DNA of 64,000 nt from Ostrinia nubilalis (lineage: Eukaryota > Arthropoda > Insecta > Lepidoptera > Crambidae): NCBI RefSeq assembly GCF_963855985.1, contig NC_087117.1:5529001-5593000 (forward strand), written 5' to 3'. The notes below the pieces were generated by a model. The model saw nothing but the letters and a program-made list of their open reading frames with translations, did no database searches and had not been told where the DNA came from. The position numbers were made by a program, and so were the translations under genes. The stretch's first letter is position 1; the number at the start of each line of letters is the position of its first letter. Shown here piece after piece: positions 11,601 through 25,200 of this stretch.

Positions 11601-14600
11601 AAGACTGAAGTGTGAATGTGTGTGTCGTGTGTATGATGAGTGTGAGCGTATAGGTTGTGTGTGTACAGAAGAAGGTGAGTGTGCGAATGAATGCGAAGGT
11701 GTTTATCTATCTATCTATCTACAGGGTGTTGATTTCAATACTCGCCATATTTATTTAGGTGATATATTATGACTTACATAAACGCATTATCCACCAAAAA
11801 ATAAATTACAAACGAAAGTGGAATTTTTAGCGAATATTTTCCGTGCAACATCAACTGTACTATGGCTCGCAATAATGCAATACGTTTACTGTGGCACGGG
11901 CACCCATCGAGCTACGCGGATCGCTCGCTTATCATGTTGGATAGTCTACTGAAGGATACGTAAAGTTAGTAGTGTAAATAGGTATTTTTCTTTGACTAAC
12001 TAAAGTTAAAGTTCGTTTTAAATTAGTTTGCTGTTTCCTATGTGTGTGTGAGTGTATTGGAGCGCTTTCCGCCACTACCTACCGCGACGGCGGGAGTATT
12101 TTCTACACAAAATTACCAGATTATTCACTTCCTACATTAAAAAGGAATGTCCTTTAAGTTTAGAGCTAGGTACTTACCGATGCGACTTCAGATGCGTTTC
12201 CACGTGCCCTCCCGTAACAGTAAACCATGTTTACGTATCTACTCACGAGCACTGTACGTATGGTTAGGCATATTCCTAACACTCACTCACTATTACCACA
12301 CTCACTATCACACGTTCACACACTAACTACTCAAAACCGCACGAGAAAACAATCAAAAATCGCAAATTTGCAATTAGAAAAGCACATTCGATGACCGAAG
12401 ATCTTTGTTAACTAAAGATCCGTCCTATTATAATTAATGCTCTTATAGCAAGCTTCCAAAATACTCAAATGTAAATGATTTGTAGTAGCTCAATCGTTAT
12501 TATTAAAACGATAAGAATATCAATACATTTTGATAGTTATTTCGTGTAAGTAATGAAATTAAGTTAATTAAGTTCATTTAAAATAATCACGAACATGATG
12601 ATGAATTATTTTATGTAAGTTATGAAGAATGGAAGTTTAACCTGAACCTAACTAACAGCCTAACAGTCGTTCAGGGAATTTAAATTAAACGCCGATAGAA
12701 ATTAAATTACGTTATTATTTTAAAATATTTTTTTACAGAGATAGAACACGGTAACGGTAGTAAGAAGTTTATGTACTTGAAAACATTTATCAAGCAGAGA
12801 GGAAGAGAAAAGTTGATGTTACAAGGCAAGAAATAAAGAAATAGCGATAGAGTACTAGGAATTCTAAATACGAGCTAGATTTCGCGGAGCGTGCGCGCAG
12901 CCTCTCGACGTGGGAAGCAAAATCGGACTGATGAAAGATGAATGGAGAAAATCGATGATCCACGATTGAGCGCCGATGACGCCCGAAACACGAAGATGAG
13001 CGAAGTGCGAGCCCGATATCCGTGCGGCGGTCGGTATTATTGTATTTAAATGAAAGAAGTGCTAAATGATAGAAATTTTGTTTAGATACTGAAATCAATC
13101 GAGTTTAAAAACAAAATCTTGTCTTGTTCTTGTAAGTTAAGTTTTATTTTAATAATTACTATCGTAAAGACGTAAAAGTTATTAAGGTAGAGAGCTAGAA
13201 ATGTAAGGAATAACGAACCTGTATGAAAGCACAGAATAAGTAATAGTAATGAAAGAGCATTATTGTCATCTGTTTACAGTACTTTTGAATGATAAGTAGG
13301 TACAAGCTTATCACACACATAAAAGCATGGTTTAATAGAAAAAAATTTAGGTTCTGTAAAAATTTTTATTTTGCGGAAGGAAGCAAATTCGTGTAAAAGG
13401 TTTTTTTATTAAAGACCTACTTAATTAATTAGTTTTTAGAACAAAAAATAAACTCGTAACGTGATAAGGTGTAAGTAACTAATTTACTCATTACATTTTT
13501 AGGGTAGATTTGGATTAAGCTCCGTCCAGTAGTCGTCGTTGAACTCACAGCTGATTGTGGCTGATAGTTGACTGACTCATGGGCGAGCGCGGGTAGTGGG
13601 GCGTGGGACGGGGGGCGCAGCGCTTGCCCGGGTCACCGGGTGAGCGCCGCGCGCCGTTTGCGTTGGGGGACTATTCTGCACTGTAGTGGTCGATTATGGA
13701 AATCGTAGATATTTAAAATATAATTTAAAAAAAAATTGAAGTCAGTTTTTTTGCTGATTCGTGATCAGAATAAGCTACTTAATCAACTCCCTAAATATGG
13801 CGGGTATTGAAATCAACACCCTGTATACAGGGTGTTAGGTAAATGGGTATATGAGCCGACACTAGCCCATGTTAACATGGTCATATAAATGGTATGGTGA
13901 AGTCAGAAAATTGATATCTTCATTTTAATTATTTTAATTTTCATACAAATCGGATTTTATAAAATTTATTTTGTATGAAAATTAAAAAAATATTAAATGA
14001 TGATATCAAATTTCTGACTTCACCATACCATTTATATGACCATGTTAACATGGGCTAGTGTCGGCTCATATACCCATTTACCTAACACCCTGTATAAATA
14101 AAAATGAATTGATGTTCGTTAGTCTGATTAAAACTCGAGAACGGCTAGGCCGATTGAGCTGATTTTGGTTTTAAAAAGTTTGTCGTAGTCCAGGGTAGGT
14201 CTAAACGGTGAGCAAATAAGGAAAAATTGCGATGGCTTAAGGTAAGTGCCCCCTACTTCGGTATATTAAGGCTCTTACGACTTTAACATTTTATTTAAAA
14301 ATAACCAAGCATGATATCAGTATGAAAGCTTTTTTATGCTAAACTTTGGTCTTTTGACAGTAAGTTAATACATAATTTATAGTTATATAGTTTGAACTTT
14401 TTTTTATATTAATTGTTCTGCGGACCTCTTGTTTGGATCCTGTTTCGTGACAAAATTTTGCTCTGTTTCTAAGTTCGTGAACTCATGTCCCCTATTTCGG
14501 GATAAGGTTTTATGCATACAGTTAAGATATTTTAATAATGATTAAGGGTTTAATAAATTTAAAAACGATAATAAAAATTTAGAATAAAATAATTATGTGA

Positions 14601-17600
14601 AATTGGCGATATTACTTACCTGAAATATTCATAAGAAATAATGTGTCTAGTATAACATTTTGATTTGTTAATTCTAACAATATGTGAAAATATTTATATA
14701 ACCATTAGAAATGTAGAGGGGGGGACTTAACCCCCCCCCCCCCTCGTATCCATTCTAGCGATATGTGAAAATATTTATATTAACCATTATAAATGTGGGG
14801 GGGAATTACCAACGGGAATTACCCTTCGTACCCATAAAATTTTGATTTGTAACCCCCCCCCCCTTCTCCCCATAATCCCACCCCTGGAGCTGTTTCAAGT
14901 GAGGGTAGCCCCCCCCCCTGAAAATAATCCCAGATACGCCAATGACTCATAATAAAAAGTAAGTAATTAATTAATTTCTTAGGTAGGTAAGTATTAAAAA
15001 CTAAAAAATATGTCGATTTCTTTGATGGTGTGTGTCATAAAAGTACCTAACACCATACATTTATATATCACGAACTTGGAAAAAAGTAACAATAATACGG
15101 TTCCTTGTTTCGTGATACTGATTATTCCAAATTCCCCAAGTAAAATTCATGGATTATTGTCAAAATGTGTCAATTAACTATTATCTATCCCATATACAAT
15201 ACAAATAAACAAAGATAAATAAAACAAATCGAAATAAAACCAAAATTATGCTGGTACTACTTATGCTAATTTATCTTAAAATTGGTCATATATGTGAACT
15301 TCAAACTCGTGTCATATAAATTCTAGTGAACGAAACATATACCGAATTTAGGTCATGAGAAACTTAAATAAATGCATTATTTGTTTCATAACTTACATTT
15401 AAATTATTATAAATAATTATTTAAAAACCAAGCATCAAAATGTTATCCATAATATCCTTGAATCGGTAGTGTCACGAAATAGGGGACACCCGAAAAATAA
15501 TATGTACGCTATTTCGTGAGTCAATTAATCGCAATTTCAAAGGAATTCTACGTTTTCATATAACTTTTTTCTAAGTCAAATCAATTGTCAAGGAACACAT
15601 GAAACCACTTTTACAAGTTTTATTTAAATGGACGTTCCTTCGCCTTTTTATAAGCTTAAGAAGTTGGAGCGCTAACCTTACGGTGAGAGCAACCTTTGCA
15701 AGCCGCACGGCTGTTTTTGGCTCTCTGAGAGTTTGAAGCTTCGTATTGCTCTCATTTTTGGCGCCACAATGTTGGTACTTGGTTTTTTAGATAGCTTAAA
15801 TAATAGAGTTTTTGTAGTAATGAAGAATTTTTATAAATAATATTCCATTTGCTTATTATTTGAGCTAGAAAAAAAACTTACGAACTTACGTACTATCACG
15901 AACTAGTAGCCGTTTACCTTATTTATTGCCTTTAAGGCGGAACAGAGTTCGCGCAAAAAAAGGTGAGTGTGTGAATGAATGCGAAGGTGTTTATTAACAA
16001 TAAGATCCCAGTGAACGTTGTCAAATAAGCTATGAAACGTTTATTTTTGCTTAATTTAATTTCAGTGGACTAATTTCTTTATTTAGAGTATTTTTTTATT
16101 TTGTTTTGGATGTTGGCAGCTTAATACTGTATATTGCATGAAATGTAATATCAGAATAATGTTTTGTTACTGGTAAAAGTGGACATAATTTTTTTCTAAA
16201 TTTTCATGCTAAATAATTACATATTTTAATTTAGCGGTTGTTTGTAGATTCAAAGTTCCAAAGAATATTTTTGATTAAAATCATTTTTACTTTTTTATTT
16301 AAACCCTGAAGAATATATTTTATAAATGTGGGAGCTGTTTTTTTATTATTTAGTGCGACTTGTCCACTTTTAAGTTATATGAAAAAAAATTTATGACTTT
16401 TTCTTTATGGGTCATTCCACAAAAATATGTCAACTCTTAGTCAGCGCCACATTTCACATGGAATATTTGTTAATATTTTATTCCAAAATTGTTAAATAAC
16501 AGCTCGCAATGTGTTTTATTCATCACCCATTTATATTTTCTAAAACTGTTTTTAAAAAATCTTAAATTCCTTTTAAATGACCCAAAACGTCATTCCCTAG
16601 GCAGGTCCGTACTCCAAAAGTTTGTATTTTGGAACCCATATTTATAGAAACATCAACTTGATCCTTTGTTTTAAGTAACGAATAATTTATTTAAACGTAC
16701 ATTACACCAAATTCTATTAATATTTTGCGGTTTCAATAAACAATAATTTTATTTTCTTAAGTTGAAAAAGTGTCTACAGCTTTTAGCGTCATTCCCTCGC
16801 CACGCACTGATTTTATAATTTTGCGCTTTAATATGTATTTAGAGTGAATGACATTTAGTTGAGTTTAAAGTACGATACGAAGTTATCCTCAGACCATACT
16901 GGCTTTGCGGCAGCCAGTTTTTGAATAAGTGCAAACGTGCCAGTTGTTGTGGAAACATGTGTTGATCCAGTCACTTCGTCAGTCCCTAGTTGAGTAGCTT
17001 TATTGAGTGCAATAGGAAATTGTACATAATTTAATAGTATTTACGTGTGGATTTTCGGCTATTTTCGGCACATTGTATTAAGCATCTTATAATATAAAGT
17101 TAATCTGCATTTGTGTTAAGTTTTACTCCAAATCGTCAGTTCCTAGACCGTCAGGCCCTAGCTTTAAATGGCACAAGGGACTAAGTTAGTAGTTAGGGAA
17201 TGACGTTTTTTATACAGCGATAATAACAAAATTAAAAAAGTTTAGGACAAAATGACGTCGAAATTATACAGATTTTTATGGAATGACCCGTTTAACGTTT
17301 ATAAGGGCCATTCCATAAAAATCTGTATAATTTCGACGTCATTTTGTCCTAAACTTTTTTAAGATGCTTTTGAATACTTTATTAGTGTAAATTATAGTTT
17401 ATTTATTAATTATGTTATGTCTAAAAGGGCCAGTCACTTTATGCGTTATTTTAGGAGAAATTATAATTTTTCAATTTTTTCATATTACACTACTCTTATA
17501 ATGACTTTTAATAAAGTATAAAACTTTAACCTTAACATTTATGATAAGTTAATATACTTAATGTAGTTGTTTTGTTATTATCGCTGTATAAAAAACGTCA

Positions 17601-20600
17601 TTCCCTAACTACTAACTTAGTCCCTTGTGCCATTTAAAGCTAGGGCCTGACGGTCTAGGAACTGACGATTTGGAGTAAAACTTAACACAAATGCAGATTA
17701 ACTTTATATTATAAGATGCTTAACACAATGTGCTGAAAATAGCCGAAAATCCACACGTAAATACTATTAAATTATAATTCAATTTCCTATTGCACTCAAT
17801 AAAGCTACTCAACTAGGGACTGACGAAGTGACTGGATCAACACATGTTTCCACAACAACTGGCACGTTTGCACTTATTCAAAGAACGGCTGCCGCAAAGC
17901 CAGTATAGTCTGAGGATAACTTCGTATCGTACTTTAAACTCAACTAAATGTCAATCACTCTAAATACATATTAAAGCGAAAAATTATAAAATCAGTGCGT
18001 AGCGAGGGAATGACGCTAAAAGCTGTAGACACTTTTTCAACTTAAGAAAATCAAATTATTGTTTATTGAAACCGCAAAATATTAATAGAATTTGGTGTAA
18101 TGTACGTTTAAATAGATTATTCGTTAATTAAAACAAAGGATCAAGTTGATGTTTCTATAAATATAGGTTCCAAAATACAAACTTTTGGAGTACGGACCTG
18201 CCTAGGGAATGACGTTTTGGGTCATTTAAAAGGAATTTAAGATTTTTTTAAAATAGTTTTAGAAAATATAAATGGGTGATGAATAAAACACATTGCGAGC
18301 TGTTATTTAACAATTTTGGAATAAAATATTAACAAATATTCCATGTGAAATGTGGCGCTGACTAAGAGTTGACATATTTTTGTGGAATGACCCAAACATA
18401 GTTTTACCTCAACGATCACACAAAATTGTATGGTAATAGTTAATTTCTTACTATTTTGTGCACCAAAAAGCATTTGATAATATAAATTTTACTTTTTATA
18501 TGAATAATTGTTTTAAATTAATGCCGCTACCCTAAATTGGCAATGTTCACCCCAATGAACAGTTAAAATTCTCCATGTATTTGGTAGTGTTCATCGGGAT
18601 GAACATTGTTTTTTTTCTATTTGGTGAAGTTCCGATTTTTTATATATTTTTTTCTGACCTATAAATAACCCTAAGAACATAAATCCGACGATGTATTTTT
18701 ATTTTTTGATAAATAATGAGTCTGCCAAATTAAGGGTTAAAGGGACAATTAGGCATATAAACGAATACACATAGTACGGGATGTTTGGGAATCATCTTAG
18801 GGGGCGAATTAGTTGTTCTGTGGCTATAAATATACTCGTTTTACCTGTTTCTCAGAGGTATGAGTGACGAGCTAAGTTACCTATGGTTAACCCACTTGTT
18901 GCTATCGTACTTTTAAAAGGACACCGCATAAATAAAATTATTATAAACAATGAGGGTACATAGAAATAAAATTTTTATGTTCATTCGATACGTGTTGAGT
19001 GTACAAAGCGCACACTTAGTTCATCGTTCGTGTAATTCGTTATGTAATATAATATTTCTTTATTTATAAATAACTGTTTACTATGGAGAAATTCAGGTAT
19101 GTTTATTTAATTATACAAGCATGCTTTATTCGTTTATTTCGTTTAAAACTAAGTAGAAAAACAATATGATTTTCAAATGAAATTATTATTTTACTTAAAT
19201 TATTGTAAAATACTCGCATTTTGTGCAGTTTTAATTGCCGTTCTTTTAAACGACCAATAGCAAATTGTACTACTATCGTACGTATTATTTTTGATCGAGA
19301 GATAAGGCAAGAAATCGGCCTTTATCATTGAATGAAATAGTTTTAGAGCTGGAAGAGGACGACGAAGAGGAAGTGCCTGATTCTATCATTGTTTTGCCAC
19401 CTGAAAATTGCAACGCTGATGTTACTGACGAGGATTCAGGTGATCAAAACCAAGTAACTTTGCACAATTTACCTGGGTCACAGCTGCGGGCACAGGCGGA
19501 AATCTGTTTTCATATAAAAGAGAGTAGTAACGTGAAGATGAAGAAGATGATATGCCGCTCTCTTCGTTATCAAAACGCAGGCGTGTTTTATCAACAGAAT
19601 CGACACACAGTTCTGTTGCAAGTTTATCGAATTTGACTTCAGAATCGGATGTAACTGTTTCAAAAAACAAACGATACAGTTGGCTGGCGCGAGATATAAA
19701 TCCATCCTTCGAGCTATGGCTTGATATGCAGACTGCTGCTTCGCAGTGGAATCCGCTACAGTACTTTGAATCAGTGTTTGGTGAAGATGAAGGAAAAAAT
19801 GGCCTACTTCTCATTGATTTGCCACCGATTAGACATGGCTTTACATAACTCTGATTGACATGACAACATATGATTTTCTTCAATTTCGCAGAAGTGTTGC
19901 AACAGCTCTACTGGAAAGCTATAAAAAAAACTAACCGAAAAGCAACACGAATATCTCAAAATTTCCGTGAAAATTCACGCTTTGACGGAAAGGACCATAT
20001 AATAAGGTATAGATATAATTTCAACTGCGCTGTTTTTTATGCCATAAAAAAGCTAACTTTTACTGTCCTAAATGTAATGTTACATTGATCCCAAATCTTT
20101 CTTTGAAAACTTCCATATAACTACTTCTCAATAAATCTATGTTAAGCTGTAAGTATTGGTTCATTTTTCTAGTCATTGTAATAGCAGTACATTTTGCTAG
20201 CGTCCTTTTAAAAGAACGCCATTTTCCGAAATTTCCAAGCAATGGATTTTTTTTTAAATATTTTTTTCGTCCAAGTAGTCGCATTTTGAAAACAATATGT
20301 GAAATTCATTCAGATCTGAGGTAAAAAGATGTTTCAGGAACAACTGGGTTAAGAGGTAAGATAAGTTAAAGCCGCCTATGGTTAAGAGGTATGACAAGTT
20401 AAAGCTTCCTATGGTTAAGAGGTACAACGAGTTAAAGCTAGCTATGGTTAAGAGGTACGACGAGCTGTAGTTACCTATAGTAAAAAGGTATGTCAAGTTA
20501 AAGTAACCTACGATTAAGAGGTAGGTACAACGAGTTTACCTGTGGGTAAATTAAATTAAATCGCCGGCGCTGGCGATCTGCACGCGTTGGTGTGGTTAAA

Positions 20601-22190
20601 GCTTAAGAGTTTACCTGTGAGTTAGAGGTCCGACGAAGGGATTGGCCAGCAGTTGCACGAGGGCCTTGCTGGCGAACATGACGCCCACTGCTACCGTTTC
20701 GTGGATCAGCTCTTGGTGTCTGGCCTCTTTCTCGGCTGTGATGTTGACTGGAAGAAGAAAAAGTCGTTAGTTTTATGGAAACAGCCTTTTCAAAATCAGT
20801 TATAAGGTGCTATTCCGAAGCGGGATGCAAAAAACAGCTGCACATGAAAATCGATCGTTGGTTTCAGCCAAATGACATCCACTGCTGGACAAAGCCCTCC
20901 CCCAAGGATTTCCATAATGGCTGGTCCTGCGCTGCCCGCATCCAGGTTCTTCCCGTGACCTTCACCAGATCGTCGGTCTACCTAATGGGAGGCCTGACCA
21001 CTCTACGTCTTCCGGCCCGTGCACATAAAAATCACAATATCTTATTGTAGCATATTATTCTGATGTATTTTGTAGTTTCATAAAATCCATTCAGTTGTTT
21101 CTACGTGCAAGAGATACATCTTCACAAACTTTGGCATTTAAAATTTTAATAATATTAGTAGGATAAAATCATGCATTGTAGATATCGTAAAACGCAACCA
21201 AGGAAGAAATAATGTGAACATCAGGCCTTCCCAAATGCTTAATTGCCTCTGGAATATTAGTATCTTCCTCCAGTAGTGGAGACTCTGAATGACTTTATAA
21301 TTCTCTATTACACCTGAGCCCATCGCAATAGCATTCGGGCGACAGCTGAGTGAAGTCTTGCGAATATGCAAACTTTAAGGGTTCCGTTTTTTGCCATTTG
21401 GCTACGGAACCATAAAAAGCACCGAAGTGTACGCGAATACTTGGACACACATAACGATAGCGCGAATGTTCGGGTTACTGCGGTGTATGTGGCCCAGGAG
21501 TTACCTTGAGTGACATTTTCCAGTGGCGGGTAGGTGACGTTTCTCTCACAGGGGCAGAACGGTGTAGGCGGCGGTGGGGGGGTGGTGATCTCGTCCAGTG
21601 ACATAGAGAGGGGCGCGTCGGGGTGGCGGATGTCGTAGAGGAACTCCGGGATGATGGGCACTGTGGACAAAATACTTTATCAAAATTTGTTCATCCGTTT
21701 AGCGCATAATAATCCTTGCTAACGTACACCAACCGATAGCATCAATTTTTTTCCATCGTCTTGAGCTAGTAATCCGGCTCGAAGGACCAATAAAAAGAGT
21801 ACGAAAGAGAAAGAGTAAGTAACCTTATTTCTACCTTTCTACGTAAAATACGCTTAGGCGATATTGAGTATTCTTGTGTGAGTTAAAAACATTTCAGTTT
21901 TTTTGTAGTTCTTGGAACGGATGCGCGACGAACGAAACCGCGGGCAAAGGCTAGTGGCTACATAGACAGTTATAGATCGTCCACGAAGACGCGCCCCACC
22001 CTTATTCCGCTAATGTTTGAATGTTATCGGTACACGCTAAATGATCCATGAGTGCACACGCACACTACAATAATGACGGTCGGATCCCTCGGATAAAACT
22101 CCCCGCACCCCGCGCGACCGTGACCAAACATTGGTGGGGCGCGTCTTCGTGGATGAAACGATCTATTAGGTGTCGACGTTTTTTTATTTC

Positions 22191-22247
<57 letters not shown>

Positions 22248-25200
22248 TCAGCCATAGGACGTCCACTGTTGAACATAGGCTTCCCCTAATGCTTTCCATG
22301 TTGCCCAGTTGGTAGCGGCCTGCGTCCAGCGCCTTCCTGCTACCTTTATGATGTCGTCGGTCCACCTTGTTTTTTACTTTATTTGTTAGAAAAATGGCCT
22401 ATTCTACTGGTACGGACTAATACCTATCTTTCACAATAAACCACATAGTAAGAAGGTAAGTAGCCATACAATTTTACGACAGCATCCCGACTAAGATTGT
22501 AAAAATTGGATAAGTGCGAGCGAAACGCCTGTATAGGGTTCCGTATTATTTTTCTAAGCTCTTATCGCCCGTATTCACAAATATTACTATGAGGTCTCAC
22601 AATGCGCGTGGACTCACAGGGTGATACACGAACCAATCACAGAGCTCTATTCAACGCTGTGCGTTCGATTTGCTGCTTCACGAAGCTAGCATCGTTTGTG
22701 AATACGGGCGTATGACATCTTAATTTTATTTTAATTGTGCAGTTATTTTTAAACAGACTGTCAATAAGTTATTCAATAAAGAATTTATTTATTTATTTAT
22801 TTTATCATGTGAAGACTGAAAGCCAGGTCGTCCGTCCTATTATTACGTGTTAGATTAAATCAATGGACGTCATATTTAAAAATAAATACGAAAGTTTGTT
22901 TTTGAGAAAATTTAAGTTTTCAAAAAGTTCGGTTTTCAGAAAGTTATGTTTAAATTAACTAACTTAGGTTTTAAAAATGTGGGTGTTCAAAATTTTGCGT
23001 TTCAAAAGTCAGGTTTTCAGAAAGAAGGTTTGCATAAAGTTTGGTTTCTTAAAGTTAGGTTAAAATTTTTGGTCACTTTACTAAAGCTTTTTGAAAGTTA
23101 GTTTTTAAACACATGTCATGTAGTTTATTCATGAAATTCGTGTGACGTATCCACTAATAACGTCTTTCAAAGAACCCTAAACATAAAGTATAAAAGTTGA
23201 CACAATGTATTAGAACATCTTTGAACGTGGTAAGTAGTAGTAAACGAGGTTATAAACTAAGCTACTTCCAATATAATTTCTTGTATTTTGGTGTTTTAAC
23301 GGCAATAGGATTTAATACAAGACTATTCCCACTTCTCGTTCTCACCGCTGCAAGGATTTAGCTTTATCACTGACAAAAATCGGTGCAGTCCTGTTGTCCC
23401 CCCTGCTTGGCCCCCCTAGGGGAGCCAACAGGATTTCGAAATCCTGTTGTCCCCCCTGGCTAGGGGAGACAACAGGACTAGATTTATAATCAATGATTTG
23501 AGGACTGTTGTCCCCCCTGGCAAAAATTATTTAAAAGCCATAAAATTTTATAACATTTAAGAAGGACTGGAGTACCTGAATGAATGCCAAATTGCCAAAC
23601 TGAATACCTAAACGTATGTCAAATAATATAATTAACATTTGGATAACGAAAAAAATATAAGTTCTTGGTACCGATACCGGTACTATTTCAGACTATTTCA
23701 AAATCTGCTTTACTTGCTTTTGACAGAATCGTTATGAATTATCCCTACTAAATAATATTATAAATGCGAAAGTAACTATCTTTTTTTTATAAATAAATAT
23801 AAACATATAGCGGACAAAGCCGTAGGCAAAAGCTAAGTACCTCTATTATGCTATTCTCATGTATAAAAAATATTATCTAGGTACTGTAAAGTTTATCAAG
23901 TGTAAGTAAAAATCCGTTTAGTAGTTTTTACGTGAAAGAGTATCAAACATCCATACTCACAAAGTTCCGCATTTACTTACAATATTAGTAGGTAGGATGC
24001 TAAAACTGAATAATTTTAAATCTATACTTAATATTATAAAGCTGAAGAGTTTGTTTGTTTACTTGAACGCGCTAATCTCAGGAACTATCGGTACGATTTG
24101 AAAAATTCTTTCAGTGTTAGATAGCCCATTTATTGAGGAAGGCTATAGGCTATATACTATCACGCTACGAGTAATAGGTGCAGAGCAAAAATGAAAAATG
24201 TTGCGAAAACGGGTTTTCATGCATACGAAGTCGCGGGCACAGCTAGTTAATCATAATATTCAACAAATTACTTGCTCAGTGACAGTGATTCAACTAGCAG
24301 CCGCCCGCGATTTCGTCATATTATTTTCAATCCTTTAATAAATAGGTAAATTCCGTTCTTAGTGGATGTCTACACCCTATAAGGAAACCTACCTGCCAAA
24401 TTTCAAGTTTGTAAGTGTTAGTTAATACCGGCCGGCACCAATACCTATCAAAATTGTAATTATTACCTTGACAAACGTTTAGGTATTCAGTTTGGCAATT
24501 TGGCATTCAGTCAAATACTTCAGTTTTTCATAAATTATGCTATAAAAATTTATGGCTTTTAAATAATTTTTGCCAGGGGGGACAACAGTCCTCAAATCAT
24601 TGATTAAAAATCTAGTCCTGTTGTCTCCCCTAGCCAGGGGGGACAACAGGATTTCGAAATCCTGTTGGCTCCCCTAGGGGGGCCAAGCAGGGGGGACAAC
24701 AGGACTGCACCAAAAAAATCAGCCAATGAAGGCCGAGTTTCCCGATCGCGTGGCAGGCCATCTTCGGACTGCGCTGGACTGATCAAGTGAAGTCCACAGT
24801 GGGAAACTGCGTATCTATCAGCACCAACGGGACTATTCCCACCTCTCGTTCCCTCCCACCGCTGCAACTCCTGTGTGGCCGGATCTACAGCTTGACCGCC
24901 TTAAAAACCCAATCAATGAAGGTCAAGTTTGTACCGGGGAAAGTTAAACTGTCATTGGACCCGCAACGAAATTAATCAGAAGAACATAGGAAGAGTTCGA
25001 AATTAATGTTCGACTTAATATAGCGAGTAGGTAGCGACCGCCCACGACTTCATAAAATTGGACCCCGTTTTACATCTTTATGGATGGGGTTCCGTAAAAT
25101 CCGTTCTTAGCGGATGTCTACACCCTATAAGGAACCTACCAGCCAAATTTCAAATTTGTAGGTGTTATGGTTTCTGTGATTTCGTGATTAATCAGTGAGT

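Noticed and set aside
12052..13098. Short frames inside the 2.1-kb TIR element as a transposase
   Set aside because: They are on both strands, short, and show no DDE-like or DNA-binding motifs.
19422..19883. Minus-strand frame of 153 codons
   Set aside because: It is antisense to the piggyBac-like transposase text, which has clear family similarity on the plus strand.
20254..20496. Minus-strand frame with YLLTIG repeats
   Set aside because: It is the minisatellite translated; the unit length happens to keep the frame open.
21772..21789. Possible tRNA-Tyr gene
   Set aside because: Only the last 18 bases are present and they include CCA, which is not encoded in eukaryotic tRNA genes. No 5' half or anticodon arm is nearby.
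22048..22257. Frame ending in a poly-serine run
   Set aside because: The serines are the (TCA)n tail of a LINE on the other strand; the first part is the M11 MITE.
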